A stretch of 64,000 nt of DNA from Flavobacteriales bacterium (GCA_017303755.1 JAFLBS010000002.1:248001-312000), one strand, 5' to 3'; positions 22,945-33,113 are shown, numbered from the stretch's first letter. The notes: a model not told the origin generated them from the sequence alone. Translations and numbers: made by a program.

Positions 22945-24057
22945 ATGCGAATACTTTTAGAACCTCAAATATTTAAAGACCAAAAATTTGGCGGAATATC
23001 GAGGTATTTTTCTGAAATTTACAAACACATTCGAAATGAGAACAGCGACTCAATTCAACTTCCACTTGATTATACCGAAAATTTACACATCAAAGACCAA
23101 ATAACGGCCGAGATTCCGTTTTTATACAACTTGGGAATGAAAATTCCTTTTTTGAAAAAAAAATGCCGAAAAAAATTGGTCAAACTCTCGGTAAAAAAAG
23201 CAAAAAAAATACTCAAGCAGCAAGAATACGATTTGGTAGTTCCAACCTATTACAATCCGTATTTTTTAGAACTTATTGGCAATAAGCCTTTTGTCTTGAC
23301 AGTATATGATATGATTCACGAAACGTTTCCGAATTATTTCAATGACGACAATCATACAGTTCCCAACAAAAAGTTGCTCATGGAAAAGGCAAATAAAATC
23401 ATTGCCATTTCTCAAAGTACCAAAAACGACATACTCAAATTCTATCCTAATATTGATGCTAATAAAATAGAAATAATTTACTTGTCGCAAAGTATCGATA
23501 CTCAAAATTATGTAACCGTTGATTTGCCAGAGAATTTTATTTTATTTGTGGGAAATCGAGGTTTGTACAAGAGTTTTTCTTTTTTTATTGAAGCTGTGGC
23601 CGATTTAGTGCTCGAAAGCACTGATTTACATATTGTTTGCGCTGGTGGAAATGCTTTCAAATCAGAAGAAATAGAGCTGATCAATAGTTTGCAATTAACC
23701 AACCGAATCATCCAACAAAATTTTGAGGATGACGAGTTGGCTTCCTATTATACAAAAGCAAAATGTTTCGTTTTTCCTTCAGAGTATGAAGGATTTGGAA
23801 TTCCAGTTTTAGAATCCATGGCGTGTGGTTGTCCGATAGTTTTGGCACATCACAGTTCGTTTCCTGAAGTTGCTGGAGATGCTGGAGTGTATTTTGAACT
23901 CAATAATAAGCACGATTTGAAAGAAAAAGTAAGCTTACTTTTGCACGATGAAAATGTACGTAAACAGTATATTACAAAAGGATATGAGCAAGCTCAAAAA
24001 TTCAGTTGGAAGAAAACCGCTGAAGAATGTTATGCTTTATTTAAAACTGTAATTTAA
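22945..24057 (+). CDS. GT4-type glycosyltransferase
   Basis: This 370-residue GT-B enzyme starts MRILLEPQIFKDQKFGGISR. The C-terminal Rossmann domain has ILFVGNRGLYKSF (about 198-210), and the donor-binding EX7E motif appears as SEYEGFGIPVLESMACGCP (about 277-295). It should add a sugar from a nucleotide donor to a glycan precursor in the cytoplasm. It is first in a plus-strand operon with GDP-mannose-derived sugar genes and overlaps the next ATG by one base. Confidence 0.92.
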   Translation: MRILLEPQIFKDQKFGGISRYFSEIYKHIRNENSDSIQLPLDYTENLHIKDQITAEIPFLYNLGMKIPFLKKKCRKKLVKLSVKKAKKILKQQEYDLVVPTYYNPYFLELIGNKPFVLTVYDMIHETFPNYFNDDNHTVPNKKLLMEKANKIIAISQSTKNDILKFYPNIDANKIEIIYLSQSIDTQNYVTVDLPENFILFVGNRGLYKSFSFFIEAVADLVLESTDLHIVCAGGNAFKSEEIELINSLQLTNRIIQQNFEDDELASYYTKAKCFVFPSEYEGFGIPVLESMACGCPIVLAHHSSFPEVAGDAGVYFELNNKHDLKEKVSLLLHDENVRKQYITKGYEQAQKFSWKKTAEECYALFKTVI

Positions 24058-25019
24058 TGACAAAAAGAGCGATAATATCGGGAATTACGGGACAAGATGG
24101 ATGCTATTTAGCCCAACTTTTATTAAACAAAGGCTATGAAGTTATTGGCCTTTCGCGCTCTTTAAATCATTTGAATAATAGTGGATTAAAATACCTTGGA
24201 ATCAGCGATAAAATAACTCTTGTTGATTGTGATTTATTGGATGTTAATCAGATTTTTGATTTGCTCACAAAGTATCAACCCAACGAGTTTTACAATCTCG
24301 CCGCTCAGAGTTCGGTTTATTTGTCGTTCAAAGAACCAATTGATACCTTTCAATTCAATACTCTAAGCGTTTTTAATTTGTTAGAAACCATAAAAAAAGT
24401 CAATCCCAACATTCGCTTTTACCAAGCCAGTAGCAGCGAAATGTACGGACGCGTAAATAAATTACCGATAACTGAAGAAAGTGTTTTGCATCCGTTAAGT
24501 CCGTATGCGATTTCAAAAGCTGCAGCACATTTCACTTGTATTCATTACAGAGAAAGTTACGGAATGCACATTAGTTGTGGAGTGTTGTTCAATCACGAAT
24601 CGTATTTGCGACAAGAAAATTTCTTTGTAAAGAAAGTCATACGAGAAAGCATCAAAATTAGCAAAGGTCAACAAGAGTTTTTACTTGTTGGAAATATTGA
24701 CGTTAACCGCGATTTTGGTTATGCCCCAAAATACGTTGAAGCCATGTATTTGATGTTGCAACAAGAAAATGCCTCGGATTATTTGATTTGCTCAGGTCAA
24801 TCGATTAGTTTGAGGGAAATTGTAAAGTATGTGTTTAAAAAATTAAATATTCCGGATAGCGCTTTGAAAATAAGCGAAGATTTGTACCGACCAGCCGATA
24901 TTGAAGACATGTACGGTAGCAATACAAAGGCAAAGTCAAGTTTAGAATGGAACTATAATTTGACTATTTTTGACACATTGGATTTACTAATAGAAGAAGA
25001 AGTAAAGAATAGTAATTAA
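24057..25019 (+). CDS. GDP-mannose 4,6-dehydratase-like SDR protein
   Basis: The 320-residue protein keeps the dehydratase hallmark GITGQDGCYLAQLLL (about 9-23), the catalytic SSSEMYG and the Tyr-x3-Lys pair in SPYAISK, and FNHES. It is shorter than the true Gmd encoded next to it and differs where Gmd has [11 protein letters not shown] (here GLSRSLNHLNN). It may be a second dehydratase or an enzyme for another GDP-sugar. It begins at the stop of the glycosyltransferase gene (TAATG). Confidence 0.85.
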   Translation: MTKRAIISGITGQDGCYLAQLLLNKGYEVIGLSRSLNHLNNSGLKYLGISDKITLVDCDLLDVNQIFDLLTKYQPNEFYNLAAQSSVYLSFKEPIDTFQFNTLSVFNLLETIKKVNPNIRFYQASSSEMYGRVNKLPITEESVLHPLSPYAISKAAAHFTCIHYRESYGMHISCGVLFNHESYLRQENFFVKKVIRESIKISKGQQEFLLVGNIDVNRDFGYAPKYVEAMYLMLQQENASDYLICSGQSISLREIVKYVFKKLNIPDSALKISEDLYRPADIEDMYGSNTKAKSSLEWNYNLTIFDTLDLLIEEEVKNSN

Positions 25020-25031
25020 TACAGAAGAAAA

Positions 25032-26120
25032 ATGAAAGTAGCTTTGGTAACTGGGATTACAGGGCAGGATGGAGCCTATTTAGCCGAATTATTATTGTCT
25101 AAAGGTTATATGGTTCACGGTGTAAAAAGAAGAAGTTCGTTGTTTAATACGCAACGAATTGACCACATTTATGAAGATCCACACATTGATAATCAACATT
25201 TTCGTTTGCATTATGGCGATTTGAGTGATTCGACCAATCTCATCCGAATCATACAAGAAACACAACCCGATGAAATTTATAATTTGGGAGCAATGAGTCA
25301 CGTAAAAGTGAGTTTTGATATGCCCGAATATACCGCAAATGCTGACGGAATAGGAACATTACGTATTTTAGAAGCCGTTCGTTTGTTAGGTTTAACTAAA
25401 AAAACGAAGATCTACCAAGCATCCACTTCTGAATTGTACGGATTGGTTCAAGAAGTTCCGCAACGTGAAACAACGCCTTTTTATCCGCGTTCGCCTTATG
25501 CAGTGGCCAAAATGTATGCGTACTGGATTACGGTAAATTACCGCGAAGCATACGGAATGTTTGCGTGTAACGGAATTTTATTCAATCACGAAAGTCCGTT
25601 GCGCGGTGAAACCTTTGTGACTCGAAAAATTACTCGTGGAATTGCTCAAATGGCAATGGGAATGCAAGACACGCTTTTCATGGGTAACATCGATTCTAAA
25701 CGCGATTGGGGTCACGCCAAAGATTATGTAGAAGCAATGTGGATGATTTTACAACAAGATCAACCCGAAGATTTTGTGATTTCAACTGGAGTAACTACTA
25801 CAGTGCGCGATTTTATTAAAATGGCTTTCGCCGAAGTAGGAGTAGAACTTGAATTTACGGGAACAGATGTCAACGAAATTGCAACTGTAAAATCAACTTC
25901 AAATCCTGAATTTGCTTTTAAAGTAGGTCAAGTAGTCATCAAAATTGACCCAACGTATTTCCGACCAACGGAAGTTGATTTGTTGATTGGTGACAATACC
26001 AAAGCCAAAACAAAATTGGGTTGGGAACCAAAGTATACTCTAGAAATGCTCGTAAAAGAAATGATGCAATCGGATGTTGATTTGTTCCGAAAAGAGAAGT
26101 TTTACAACGAAAATAAATAA
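25032..26120 (+). CDS. gmd: GDP-mannose 4,6-dehydratase
   Basis: This 362-residue SDR enzyme converts GDP-D-mannose to GDP-4-keto-6-deoxymannose. [15 protein letters not shown] (about 8-22), [20 protein letters not shown] (about 30-49), the catalytic QASTSELYG and [12 protein letters not shown], and [17 protein letters not shown] are all canonical. Its stop overlaps the start of the GDP-fucose synthase gene, so the two steps to GDP-L-fucose are coupled. Confidence 0.97.
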   Translation: MKVALVTGITGQDGAYLAELLLSKGYMVHGVKRRSSLFNTQRIDHIYEDPHIDNQHFRLHYGDLSDSTNLIRIIQETQPDEIYNLGAMSHVKVSFDMPEYTANADGIGTLRILEAVRLLGLTKKTKIYQASTSELYGLVQEVPQRETTPFYPRSPYAVAKMYAYWITVNYREAYGMFACNGILFNHESPLRGETFVTRKITRGIAQMAMGMQDTLFMGNIDSKRDWGHAKDYVEAMWMILQQDQPEDFVISTGVTTTVRDFIKMAFAEVGVELEFTGTDVNEIATVKSTSNPEFAFKVGQVVIKIDPTYFRPTEVDLLIGDNTKAKTKLGWEPKYTLEMLVKEMMQSDVDLFRKEKFYNENK

Positions 26121-27043
26121 TGGAATTACATTCTAAAATATACGTTGCCGGTCACCGCGGAATGGTAGGAAGTGCCATCGTTGCCAATTTAAAGGCCAAA
26201 GGATTCACCAATATTATTGAGCGAACATCTTCTGAATTGAACTTAATCAATCAGCAAGATGTGGCCGATTTTTTTGAAAAAGAACAGCCTGAATACGTAT
26301 TCTTAGCAGCAGCAAAAGTTGGCGGAATTGTAGCAAACAATACCTACAGAGCCGATTTCATCTACGAAAACTTGATGATACAAAACAACGTCATTCATCA
26401 AAGTTATAAAAACGGAGTAAAAAAATTAATGTTTTTGGGCTCGTCGTGCATTTACCCAAAATTAGCGCCTCAACCGTTAGTAGAGGAATCTCTTTTGACC
26501 GGTTTGTTAGAAGAAACAAACGAACCGTATGCGATTGCCAAAATTTCAGGAATCAAAATGTGTGATGCCTACCGCGACCAATACGGATGTAATTTTGTTT
26601 CCGTAATGCCGACCAATTTGTATGGTTTTAACGATAATTACGATTTGCAAAATTCGCACGTATTACCTGCTTTACTTCGTAAGTTTCACGAAGCCAAAAT
26701 CAATAACACACCATCAGTAACTGTTTGGGGAAGCGGAACGCCATTGCGCGAATTTCTTCATGCTTCCGATATGGCCGATGCGTGTGTGTTTTTAATGCAG
26801 AATTACAACGAAAAAGGATTTGTAAACATTGGTTCGGGAGTAGAAATTTCAATTAAAGATTTGGCTCATTTAGTCAAGAATATAGTTGGATTTACAGGTG
26901 AAATAGTTTTTGATACTTCTAAGCCTGATGGAACGCCACGCAAATTAATGGATGTTTCTAAACTTACTCGTATGGGTTGGAACTACAAAATTGGTTTGGA
27001 AGAAGGAATTAAAATGGTCTACCAACAAAAGTTTATCGAATAA
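26120..27043 (+). CDS. fcl: GDP-L-fucose synthase
   Basis: This 307-residue epimerase/reductase makes GDP-L-fucose from the Gmd product. [13 protein letters not shown] (about 9-21) binds [19 protein letters not shown] and [10 protein letters not shown] hold the family residues including catalytic Ser, Tyr and Lys; PTNLYG and [12 protein letters not shown] follow. With gmd it implies a fucose-containing (or related 6-deoxyhexose) surface glycan. Confidence 0.97.
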   Translation: MELHSKIYVAGHRGMVGSAIVANLKAKGFTNIIERTSSELNLINQQDVADFFEKEQPEYVFLAAAKVGGIVANNTYRADFIYENLMIQNNVIHQSYKNGVKKLMFLGSSCIYPKLAPQPLVEESLLTGLLEETNEPYAIAKISGIKMCDAYRDQYGCNFVSVMPTNLYGFNDNYDLQNSHVLPALLRKFHEAKINNTPSVTVWGSGTPLREFLHASDMADACVFLMQNYNEKGFVNIGSGVEISIKDLAHLVKNIVGFTGEIVFDTSKPDGTPRKLMDVSKLTRMGWNYKIGLEEGIKMVYQQKFIE

Positions 27044-27045
27044 GA

Positions 27046-27861
27046 ATGAAAATATCCATCATCACAGTAAATTACAATGATAAAGTTGGGTTGGAACGAA
27101 CAGTAAACAGCGTTCTTTCTCAAAACAACAAAAACTTTGAATACCTCGTAATTGACGGCAACAGTAATGATGGTAGCGTTGAAGTTATTGAGAAAAATAA
27201 AGACAAAATCGACTTTTGGGTCAGTGAAAAAGATTCCGGAATTTACAATGCCATGAACAAAGGAATTCGCGCTGCCAAAGGTGATTACTTACTGTTTTTG
27301 AATAGCGGAGATTGGCTTTATGACGATAACGCAATTAGTAATGTTGAACAACTGATTGATGGTTCAAAAGACATTTACTACGGAAATGCCATTTTCAAAT
27401 TCGACAAAAAAGATAAAATAGTCAAATATGATCAGCCCATTTCGTTTGAATTTTTTACGTATGGGAATTTTTGTCATCAGGCAACTTTCATTAAAAAAAG
27501 TTTATTCTTCGATATTTCTTTTTACAATGAAAAGCGTAAAATCGTTTCGGATTGGGAGTTTTTTGCAGTGGCAATTTGCCTAAAAAGCGCCTCACATCAG
27601 TACATGGATGTCATTGTGGCGAACTACGATTTAACCGGAATTTCATCGCGCCCAGAGTTTGAAGAACTCAAAATGAAAGAGCGCAATGACGTGTTTCAAG
27701 AGTATTTTCCGATGTTCATCAACGACTATAAAAACATCAACGAACTCAATTCCAAACGCATTCAGAATGTGTTACACATCAAGAAATTTTCGTTTGCTTG
27801 GACTATTTTTAAAGGAATATTGAATCTTTTTATGCTCTTTCTTCCCAAAGAAAAAAAGTAG
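27046..27861 (+). CDS. GT2 glycosyltransferase (WcaE-like)
   Basis: The 271-residue GT-A protein opens with ISIITVNYNDKVGLERTVNS and continues with EYLVIDGNSNDGS and SGIYNAMNKGIRAAKGDYL. The metal-binding acidic motif is replaced by NSGDWL as in WcaE-type transferases. It has a C-terminal amphipathic or membrane-associated end. It closes the GDP-fucose operon, 2 bases after fcl, and may transfer the fucose made there. Confidence 0.92.
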   Translation: MKISIITVNYNDKVGLERTVNSVLSQNNKNFEYLVIDGNSNDGSVEVIEKNKDKIDFWVSEKDSGIYNAMNKGIRAAKGDYLLFLNSGDWLYDDNAISNVEQLIDGSKDIYYGNAIFKFDKKDKIVKYDQPISFEFFTYGNFCHQATFIKKSLFFDISFYNEKRKIVSDWEFFAVAICLKSASHQYMDVIVANYDLTGISSRPEFEELKMKERNDVFQEYFPMFINDYKNINELNSKRIQNVLHIKKFSFAWTIFKGILNLFMLFLPKEKK

Positions 27862-27871
27862 ATTTAGAATT

Positions 27872-27888
27872 AATCTGTGAATCTGTGG
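27872..27888 (+). repeat. AATCTGTG x2
   Basis: Two exact AATCTGTG octamers (27872, 27880) in the 32-base gap between convergent glycosyltransferase genes. The word resembles other gene-end words in this window but only two units are present. Confidence 0.6.
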
Positions 27889-27893
27889 CACAT

Positions 27894-29090
27894 TTAATAA
27901 CTGCCAATTGTTGCAATAATCGACTTTAAGTGTTCTACTGAAAACGGTTTCAAACTGTCTTCTGAGTGATTTTGCAATTCTAACCACAGATTTTTGTTGG
28001 TATACAATTCAATAATTGCTGAGGCAAAACCTTCTTTGGTATCGTCAATTAAAGCATTTTTGCGGTTGACTAATTTCATTCCTTCAGCTCCAATTGATGT
28101 CGTAACCACAGGTAAATAATATTCAAATGCTTGGCCAATTTTTCCTTTGACTCCAGCTCCAAATCGCAACGAAGCCACCATAATTCGATTGTCATTAAAA
28201 AACGTTTCCACACTCGGAACATAACCGTGAAACACAAAATTGGGATGTTGAATGTCGTCAATGGTTTCTCTCACATTTCCGACTACATTTACTTTTACAT
28301 CCGGTAATTGTTGCCAAACCAAAGGCATGATTTCGTTGTATAAAAAGTACAAAGCATCAATATTAGGCGTGTGCGCCGAACCAATAAACAACAAACCATC
28401 GCGTTCTTCAAATGATTTGATGGTAGATTTTTCAACTTTGGGATAATGAATGTTCGAAACCGTAATCAGTTTTTCAGGTTGAATGTACTGACTCATGATT
28501 TCTTTTTCAAGGTCGGAAATCGGAATGACTAAATCGACTTTTTTAGCCAATTGAGTTTCAATTTTTAAGTACTTTTTGTAGCGTTTTCGTAGTGAAATTC
28601 GCGTCGGATCCAATTCAATGGCACGTTGGTAACGTAAAAAATGTATGTCTACCATATCAAAAATTGACTTAGATTTAGGTAGAATTTTAGATACTTTCTT
28701 GAAGTTGTCTTTTAATGTATTCGGACTGTAATACCAAATGTAATCTACCTTCGGAATCGATTTTAAAAACTCAAAATACGATTTGTAGTGTTTCGTTTCT
28801 ACATAAACAATCAAACCTAAATTGGTGTAAAATTGAATATATTCGTCGGTTCTGTAGGCGTTTTCAGTGCAAATAATGCAATTAAAACCTTCTTCTTTAA
28901 AGTTTAAAATGATTTCCTTCAATCGATTGGAACCCGAATCACGATCGTGAGTAGGCATACTTCCATTAATGAAAACAATGGTTTTTTTAGATGCATCGTA
29001 CAGGTCAAAATTCGGAATAGAATGATCCAACTGTTCTTTTACAATTTTTTTCTTTTTGAGATAGAGCTTTATTTTTTTGAATAAACCCAT
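27894..29090 (-). CDS. GT4-like glycosyltransferase
   Basis: The 398-residue protein begins with a basic, Lys-rich stretch, then IVFINGSMPTHDRDSGSNRL (about 34-53), the acceptor-side loop of many GT-B enzymes. The C-terminal half has LLFIGSAHTPNIDAL (about 234-248) and a donor-site region with RFGAGVKGKIGQAFEYYLP (about 308-326). It is the last gene of a minus-strand operon of four glycosyltransferases. Donor and acceptor unknown. Confidence 0.9.
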   Translation of the reverse strand: MGLFKKIKLYLKKKKIVKEQLDHSIPNFDLYDASKKTIVFINGSMPTHDRDSGSNRLKEIILNFKEEGFNCIICTENAYRTDEYIQFYTNLGLIVYVETKHYKSYFEFLKSIPKVDYIWYYSPNTLKDNFKKVSKILPKSKSIFDMVDIHFLRYQRAIELDPTRISLRKRYKKYLKIETQLAKKVDLVIPISDLEKEIMSQYIQPEKLITVSNIHYPKVEKSTIKSFEERDGLLFIGSAHTPNIDALYFLYNEIMPLVWQQLPDVKVNVVGNVRETIDDIQHPNFVFHGYVPSVETFFNDNRIMVASLRFGAGVKGKIGQAFEYYLPVVTTSIGAEGMKLVNRKNALIDDTKEGFASAIIELYTNKNLWLELQNHSEDSLKPFSVEHLKSIIATIGSY

Positions 29091-29091
29091 T

Positions 29092-30027
29092 TTAATCGAC
29101 GATTTTTTGTTTTAATTTGAGTGATTTGGATAAAGGCGCGCCCGCCAAAAGTACTTTAAAAATAGGCCAATATTTGGGTTTGAAAATGCTTTTTAAGAAA
29201 AACTGTAAACGCAATTTGTTGAGCAAAATCTGATGCCAAAAATAACCGTAATGTTTTCGAATTACGTACAAAAATGAAATTTTCAACTCAGTTTTTATAG
29301 CGATATTTTGCGGTGTACTTACTCCGTGATAGTGAATGAATTCGGCTTCCGGAATCAAATAAGCATATCGGTTGATGGTGCGTAAACGTTTGCACAAATC
29401 GGTTTCTTCGAAGTACAAAAAGATATTCGTGTCAAATCCGCCAACCTGATGAAAATCAGTTGCATTGATCACCATAAAACTTCCAGCAATAAATTGACCA
29501 CGTTGCGGTTGCGTGTATTTTATCGTCCGTTTTGGATAGTAATTCGGATTGATTTTTTCGAGTAAATTGCGCCCAAAAAATTCTTTTGCAGGTGAAGCAA
29601 AATGATCTAAAGTTGGTAGCATTTCACCATTTTCTTTGTAAGCAAACGGTCCGCAGATGCCAAACTCCGCATTCGATTTCATCGTTTTAATGATGATGGA
29701 AAGGCAGTCGTTCATCAACACCGAATCATTATTCACAAAAGCATAAAAATCAGCATTGGCATAATGAACACCCAACATATTTCCGCCACCAAAACCTTGA
29801 TTGATGTGATTGCGAATGAGTTGTGTATTCGGATAATTTTTAGAATGAATGTACTTTTCTAACGATACATAATCGTCTTTTTGAGAAGCATTGTCAATAA
29901 TTACAATTTGGTAATTCAAATCAGCAGCCGTTTTTTCAATAATACTTTCAATGCATTGTTGAGTGTAGGCACTGGAATTATAATTGATTAATATTACGGC
30001 AACTTCATATCGTTTTGAATCAATCAT
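29092..30027 (-). CDS. GT2 glycosyltransferase (rhamnosyltransferase-like)
   Basis: The 311-residue protein shows VAVILINYNSSAYTQQCIES (about 9-28), VIIDNASQKDD, INQGFGGGNM and AFVNNDSVL, where the Asp-containing motif binds metal and donor. FLYFEETDLCKRL is the distal acidic motif. This pattern is that of the WbbL-like rhamnosyltransferase group, but the sugar cannot be assigned. It overlaps the next gene of the operon by 4 bases. Confidence 0.9.
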   Translation of the reverse strand: MIDSKRYEVAVILINYNSSAYTQQCIESIIEKTAADLNYQIVIIDNASQKDDYVSLEKYIHSKNYPNTQLIRNHINQGFGGGNMLGVHYANADFYAFVNNDSVLMNDCLSIIIKTMKSNAEFGICGPFAYKENGEMLPTLDHFASPAKEFFGRNLLEKINPNYYPKRTIKYTQPQRGQFIAGSFMVINATDFHQVGGFDTNIFLYFEETDLCKRLRTINRYAYLIPEAEFIHYHGVSTPQNIAIKTELKISFLYVIRKHYGYFWHQILLNKLRLQFFLKSIFKPKYWPIFKVLLAGAPLSKSLKLKQKIVD

Positions 30028-30821
30028 AAATACTGATTTATTCCTTTTTCTATAAAAGTAAGTTTTTTTTCTGTGGTTTGTCGTTCGATTTCGTTATTGA
30101 TTTCGATGTGACTTTTGGATTGCTCTTTGTGGTAAATATGATAAGCAATTCCGGCGTATTTCAACCGTTTTCCTTTGATTCCGATGTTGTGTAATCGCTG
30201 AATCAATTCAGAATCATCGATTCCCCAACCCACCAAACCTTCGTTAAAACCATTCACTTTGATGCAATCTTCTCGCCAAAACGACATGTTGCAACCACGT
30301 AATTTCCCAGAACGTTTATCGTGCAATTTGGCCCATTTCATCATAAATGGCAACCGAATCGTTCGTCCACGTTTCTTGATTCCACTTGCAAATAACCCAA
30401 AATGAATGGTTTTATTTTTGAAAATAGATTCTAAAATGGACTGTTGAATATTCACTCTTGAACCAAATAAATAAACCCCTTTTTCGGCATTTTCAAGATG
30501 ATCTTGTACAAAATGACGGTTCATAATAATATCGCCATCAATTTCAACAATGTAATCGTATTGGGCTTTGGCAATTGCCATGTTCATGATTTTTGGCTTT
30601 TGGTTTCCGTTGTCGGGATGCCAAATATGAATGAGCGGAATTGGAAATACTTTTTGAAATTTCTCTATGAGTTGTTTGGTTTCTTCTTTTGAACCATCAT
30701 CAGCAATAATAACTTCGTTGGGCAAATGCGTCTGATTGAGTACACTTAGCAAAAGCAATTCTAATGCTTCAGGCCAATTGTACGTTGGTGTAACGAGCGA
30801 ACAAGTAGGTAAATTACTCAT
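30024..30821 (-). CDS. GT2 glycosyltransferase with galactosyltransferase-type C-terminal domain
   Basis: The 265-residue protein opens with SLVTPTYNWPEALELLLLSV and has the DGD motif (IVEIDGDIIMN, about 91-101). The C-terminal half carries GCNMSFWREDCIKVNGFNEG and GWGIDDSELIQRL, a pattern shared with the beta-1,4-galactosyltransferase C-terminal family (Glyco_transf_7C). A related protein is encoded at 33148. Sugar specificity unknown. Confidence 0.9.
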   Translation of the reverse strand: MSNLPTCSLVTPTYNWPEALELLLLSVLNQTHLPNEVIIADDGSKEETKQLIEKFQKVFPIPLIHIWHPDNGNQKPKIMNMAIAKAQYDYIVEIDGDIIMNRHFVQDHLENAEKGVYLFGSRVNIQQSILESIFKNKTIHFGLFASGIKKRGRTIRLPFMMKWAKLHDKRSGKLRGCNMSFWREDCIKVNGFNEGLVGWGIDDSELIQRLHNIGIKGKRLKYAGIAYHIYHKEQSKSHIEINNEIERQTTEKKLTFIEKGINQYL

Positions 30822-30823
30822 GA

Positions 30824-31576
30824 TTATTCAATTTTTCGGTACATCATCCACAATTGTAAATAGCGTTTGAACACTGAAAACGAGTGAACATACGCTAAAA
30901 TAAATCCTTCTTTACCATCCAAAATTCCCAATCGGAAAATGTATTGCCATAAAAAACGATACGTTGGTCGAATGAAAAAATGATACAAATTGGGCTTCTT
31001 TTTTAGTTTGTACAAATTCTCAGCTTGTAATTTGCTGTACAAATTGAGTTTGTCATTATAGTTGTCAAAATTCTTGTAACTAAAATGATCTAATTTGTTT
31101 TTTAAAACACTGGTTTTTCCGCTGCTTTTAACTAATTCATGAACCAAACCATTGTACTGACACTGATTTTTATTGAACAAACGAATGGCTTTATCGTTCT
31201 GCCAACCACCATACTTGATGCGTTTTCCCATAAAATAAAAGTTACGCTTGATATAAAATGCAGCGATATCTTTTGGGTTTTCAAGAGTTGATTTGATTTC
31301 TTTTTCTAAGTTGGGATCAATAATTTCATCCAAATCGAAAAATAAAATCCAATCGTTATGAGCTTGCTGAATTGCAAAATTACGTTGGTTGGAAAAATCA
31401 TCAAATTTGCGTTGAATGACTTTTACGCCCATTTGCTCAGCAATTTCAATGGTTTTATCAGTACTTTGTGAGTCTACGAAAATAATTTCATCTGCAAAAG
31501 ACAAACTTTCAACATAGCGCTTGACGTTTTCCTCTTCGTTGTAAGTAATTGCTAAAGCAGTAATTTTTGGTGCCAA
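30824..31576 (-). CDS. GT2 glycosyltransferase, WaaE/KdtX-like
   Basis: The 250-residue protein has ALAITYNEEENVKRYVES, IFVDSQSTDKTIEIAE and ILFFDLDEIIDP, the pattern of WaaE-type lipopolysaccharide core transferases. The start is a TTG at 31576 (giving MAPKITALAI); no ATG is available near, and a TACTTTTG box at 31615-31608 fits this start. It is paralogous to the gene at 32359. It begins a four-gene minus-strand operon. Confidence 0.9.
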   Translation of the reverse strand: MAPKITALAITYNEEENVKRYVESLSFADEIIFVDSQSTDKTIEIAEQMGVKVIQRKFDDFSNQRNFAIQQAHNDWILFFDLDEIIDPNLEKEIKSTLENPKDIAAFYIKRNFYFMGKRIKYGGWQNDKAIRLFNKNQCQYNGLVHELVKSSGKTSVLKNKLDHFSYKNFDNYNDKLNLYSKLQAENLYKLKKKPNLYHFFIRPTYRFLWQYIFRLGILDGKEGFILAYVHSFSVFKRYLQLWMMYRKIE

Positions 31577-31607
31577 ATTATTTCGTGTCTTGTAGTGTAT
31601 ATAAGCA

Positions 31608-31615
31608 CAAAAGTA
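31608..31615 (-). promoter_or_regulatory. -7 box of the minus-strand glycosyltransferase operon
   Basis: TACTTTTG on the minus strand, 31 bases before the TTG start at 31576; it supports that unusual start. Confidence 0.45.
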
Positions 31616-31653
31616 ATAATTTTACACAAACTATTTATTCCAAATTCATAGAA

Positions 31654-32367
31654 ATGGCGCGATTACCCGTTTTAATGTACCATAATGTAACACCCAACGA
31701 CAGCGAAAGCGTTGAGTTGACCATTTCTACAAGCAAATTTGAAGAACAATTGCAGTATTTAGCTGAGAAAAACTATACTACCATTTTTGCTTCTGAATTG
31801 ATGAATTCGAATGAAATTCCGGATAAAAGTGTGGTATTGTCTTTTGATGATGTCACCGAAAATCAATTGTTATATGCCTTGCCATTGCTGAAGAAATACA
31901 AATGTAAAGCGACGTTCTTCATCCCGTTTGCTTACATTGGAAAAACTGATACTTGGAACGATGGTTCGGAAAAAATAATGACCATCGAACAATTACAATC
32001 ACTCGATACTGAGTTAGTTGAATTGGGTCATCATTCCTTTTTGCATCGAAAGTATGCATCGTTAACCGCCGAGGAAATTCAAAACGACTTTGATCAGAGT
32101 TTTGAAATCATTCGACAAAATAATTTAACTGTAGTTCCTGCTTTGGCGTATCCTTATGGAAATTTCCCAAAAAAAGGAGTTCAAAACGAAGTGTTTTTTG
32201 ATTTGCTAAAGAAAAACGGAATTCAGTTGGCGTTTCGAATTGGGAATCGAACTAATAAACTTCCATTGAAAGACAAGTACAAAGTAAAACGAATTGACGT
32301 TAAAGGTCAGGATAGTTTACTTACTTTTAAATGGAAATTACGCATAGGGAAATTGCGTTTATTTTAA
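31654..32367 (+). CDS. polysaccharide deacetylase (NodB-like)
   Basis: I use the ATG at 31654 (237 residues, MARLPVLMYHNVTPND); the frame is open to 31567 but that part overlaps the divergent gene. The NodB fold motifs are VVLSFDDVTEN (about 60-70, metal-binding Asp), GHHSFLHR (His-x3-His) and PALAYPYGNF. It removes N- or O-acetyl groups from a polysaccharide or precursor. No signal peptide is seen, so it may act on cytoplasmic intermediates. Its last 9 bases overlap the convergent gene. Confidence 0.9.
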   Translation: MARLPVLMYHNVTPNDSESVELTISTSKFEEQLQYLAEKNYTTIFASELMNSNEIPDKSVVLSFDDVTENQLLYALPLLKKYKCKATFFIPFAYIGKTDTWNDGSEKIMTIEQLQSLDTELVELGHHSFLHRKYASLTAEEIQNDFDQSFEIIRQNNLTVVPALAYPYGNFPKKGVQNEVFFDLLKKNGIQLAFRIGNRTNKLPLKDKYKVKRIDVKGQDSLLTFKWKLRIGKLRLF

Positions 32368-33096
32368 GTCTTTTTCGATTAAAATCATCTTTACATAACG
32401 CGAAAAAACGCCGTAAGCATCAATGGTGGCAACGGCCAAACCTGGAATTCCATCCAAAAATCCACGTCGAATAAAATACGTGTGGAAAAATCGATAAAAC
32501 GGTTTGAAAACTAAGTGGAAGTAGGTTGCCTTTTTGTTTTTATCAGTACTCATTTTCGCCTGAAACCAAGCGTACGAATCTTTCTTTTTGATGTAATGAA
32601 ACAAACCTTTGTAAGTATAATGAATCATGAAATTGTTGAGTAAACCAACCGTTCCTTTGTGAATAAGCTTTTCGTGCACTTCACCTTCAAAATACACACC
32701 ATCATTTTTAACCAAACGCACTACTTTGTTTTCGGTATGGTATAAAAACCGATTCATGTAAAAATGCGGAAATTTGATTTTGTATGCGTTGTGCTTTGGG
32801 TTTTCGATGGCTTCCAATAACTCGTATTTTAATTTGTGAGGCACGCGTTCATCGGCATCAACAAATAAAATCCAATCGCCTTTGGCTAGTTTTATTGCTT
32901 CATTTTTTTGATTCGAAAAGTTATCAAATTGGCGTTGAATGATTTCGCAATTGAAGTTTTTGGCGATGTTTAATGTATCATCAGTACTGTATGAATCTAC
33001 AATGATAATCTGATGAGCAAAAGCAACCGAATGCAAACAATCTTGAATGTATTTTTCTTCGTTGAAAGTCGGAATGATAACAGTAAGCGTTTGCAT
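32359..33096 (-). CDS. GT2 glycosyltransferase, WaaE/KdtX-like
   Basis: I choose the ATG at 33096 (245 residues, MQTLTVIIPTFNEE); an ATG at 33120 is also in frame but lies within the promoter. IIIVDSYSTDDTLNIAKNF and ILFVDADERVP match the WaaE group, and NKVVRLVKNDGVYFEGEVHE the central part. It is a paralogue of the gene at 30824. It shares a promoter region with the divergent gene at 33148. Confidence 0.9.
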   Translation of the reverse strand: MQTLTVIIPTFNEEKYIQDCLHSVAFAHQIIIVDSYSTDDTLNIAKNFNCEIIQRQFDNFSNQKNEAIKLAKGDWILFVDADERVPHKLKYELLEAIENPKHNAYKIKFPHFYMNRFLYHTENKVVRLVKNDGVYFEGEVHEKLIHKGTVGLLNNFMIHYTYKGLFHYIKKKDSYAWFQAKMSTDKNKKATYFHLVFKPFYRFFHTYFIRRGFLDGIPGLAVATIDAYGVFSRYVKMILIEKDLK

Positions 33097-33113
33097 AGTA
33101 TTTTGGTAGAGTT

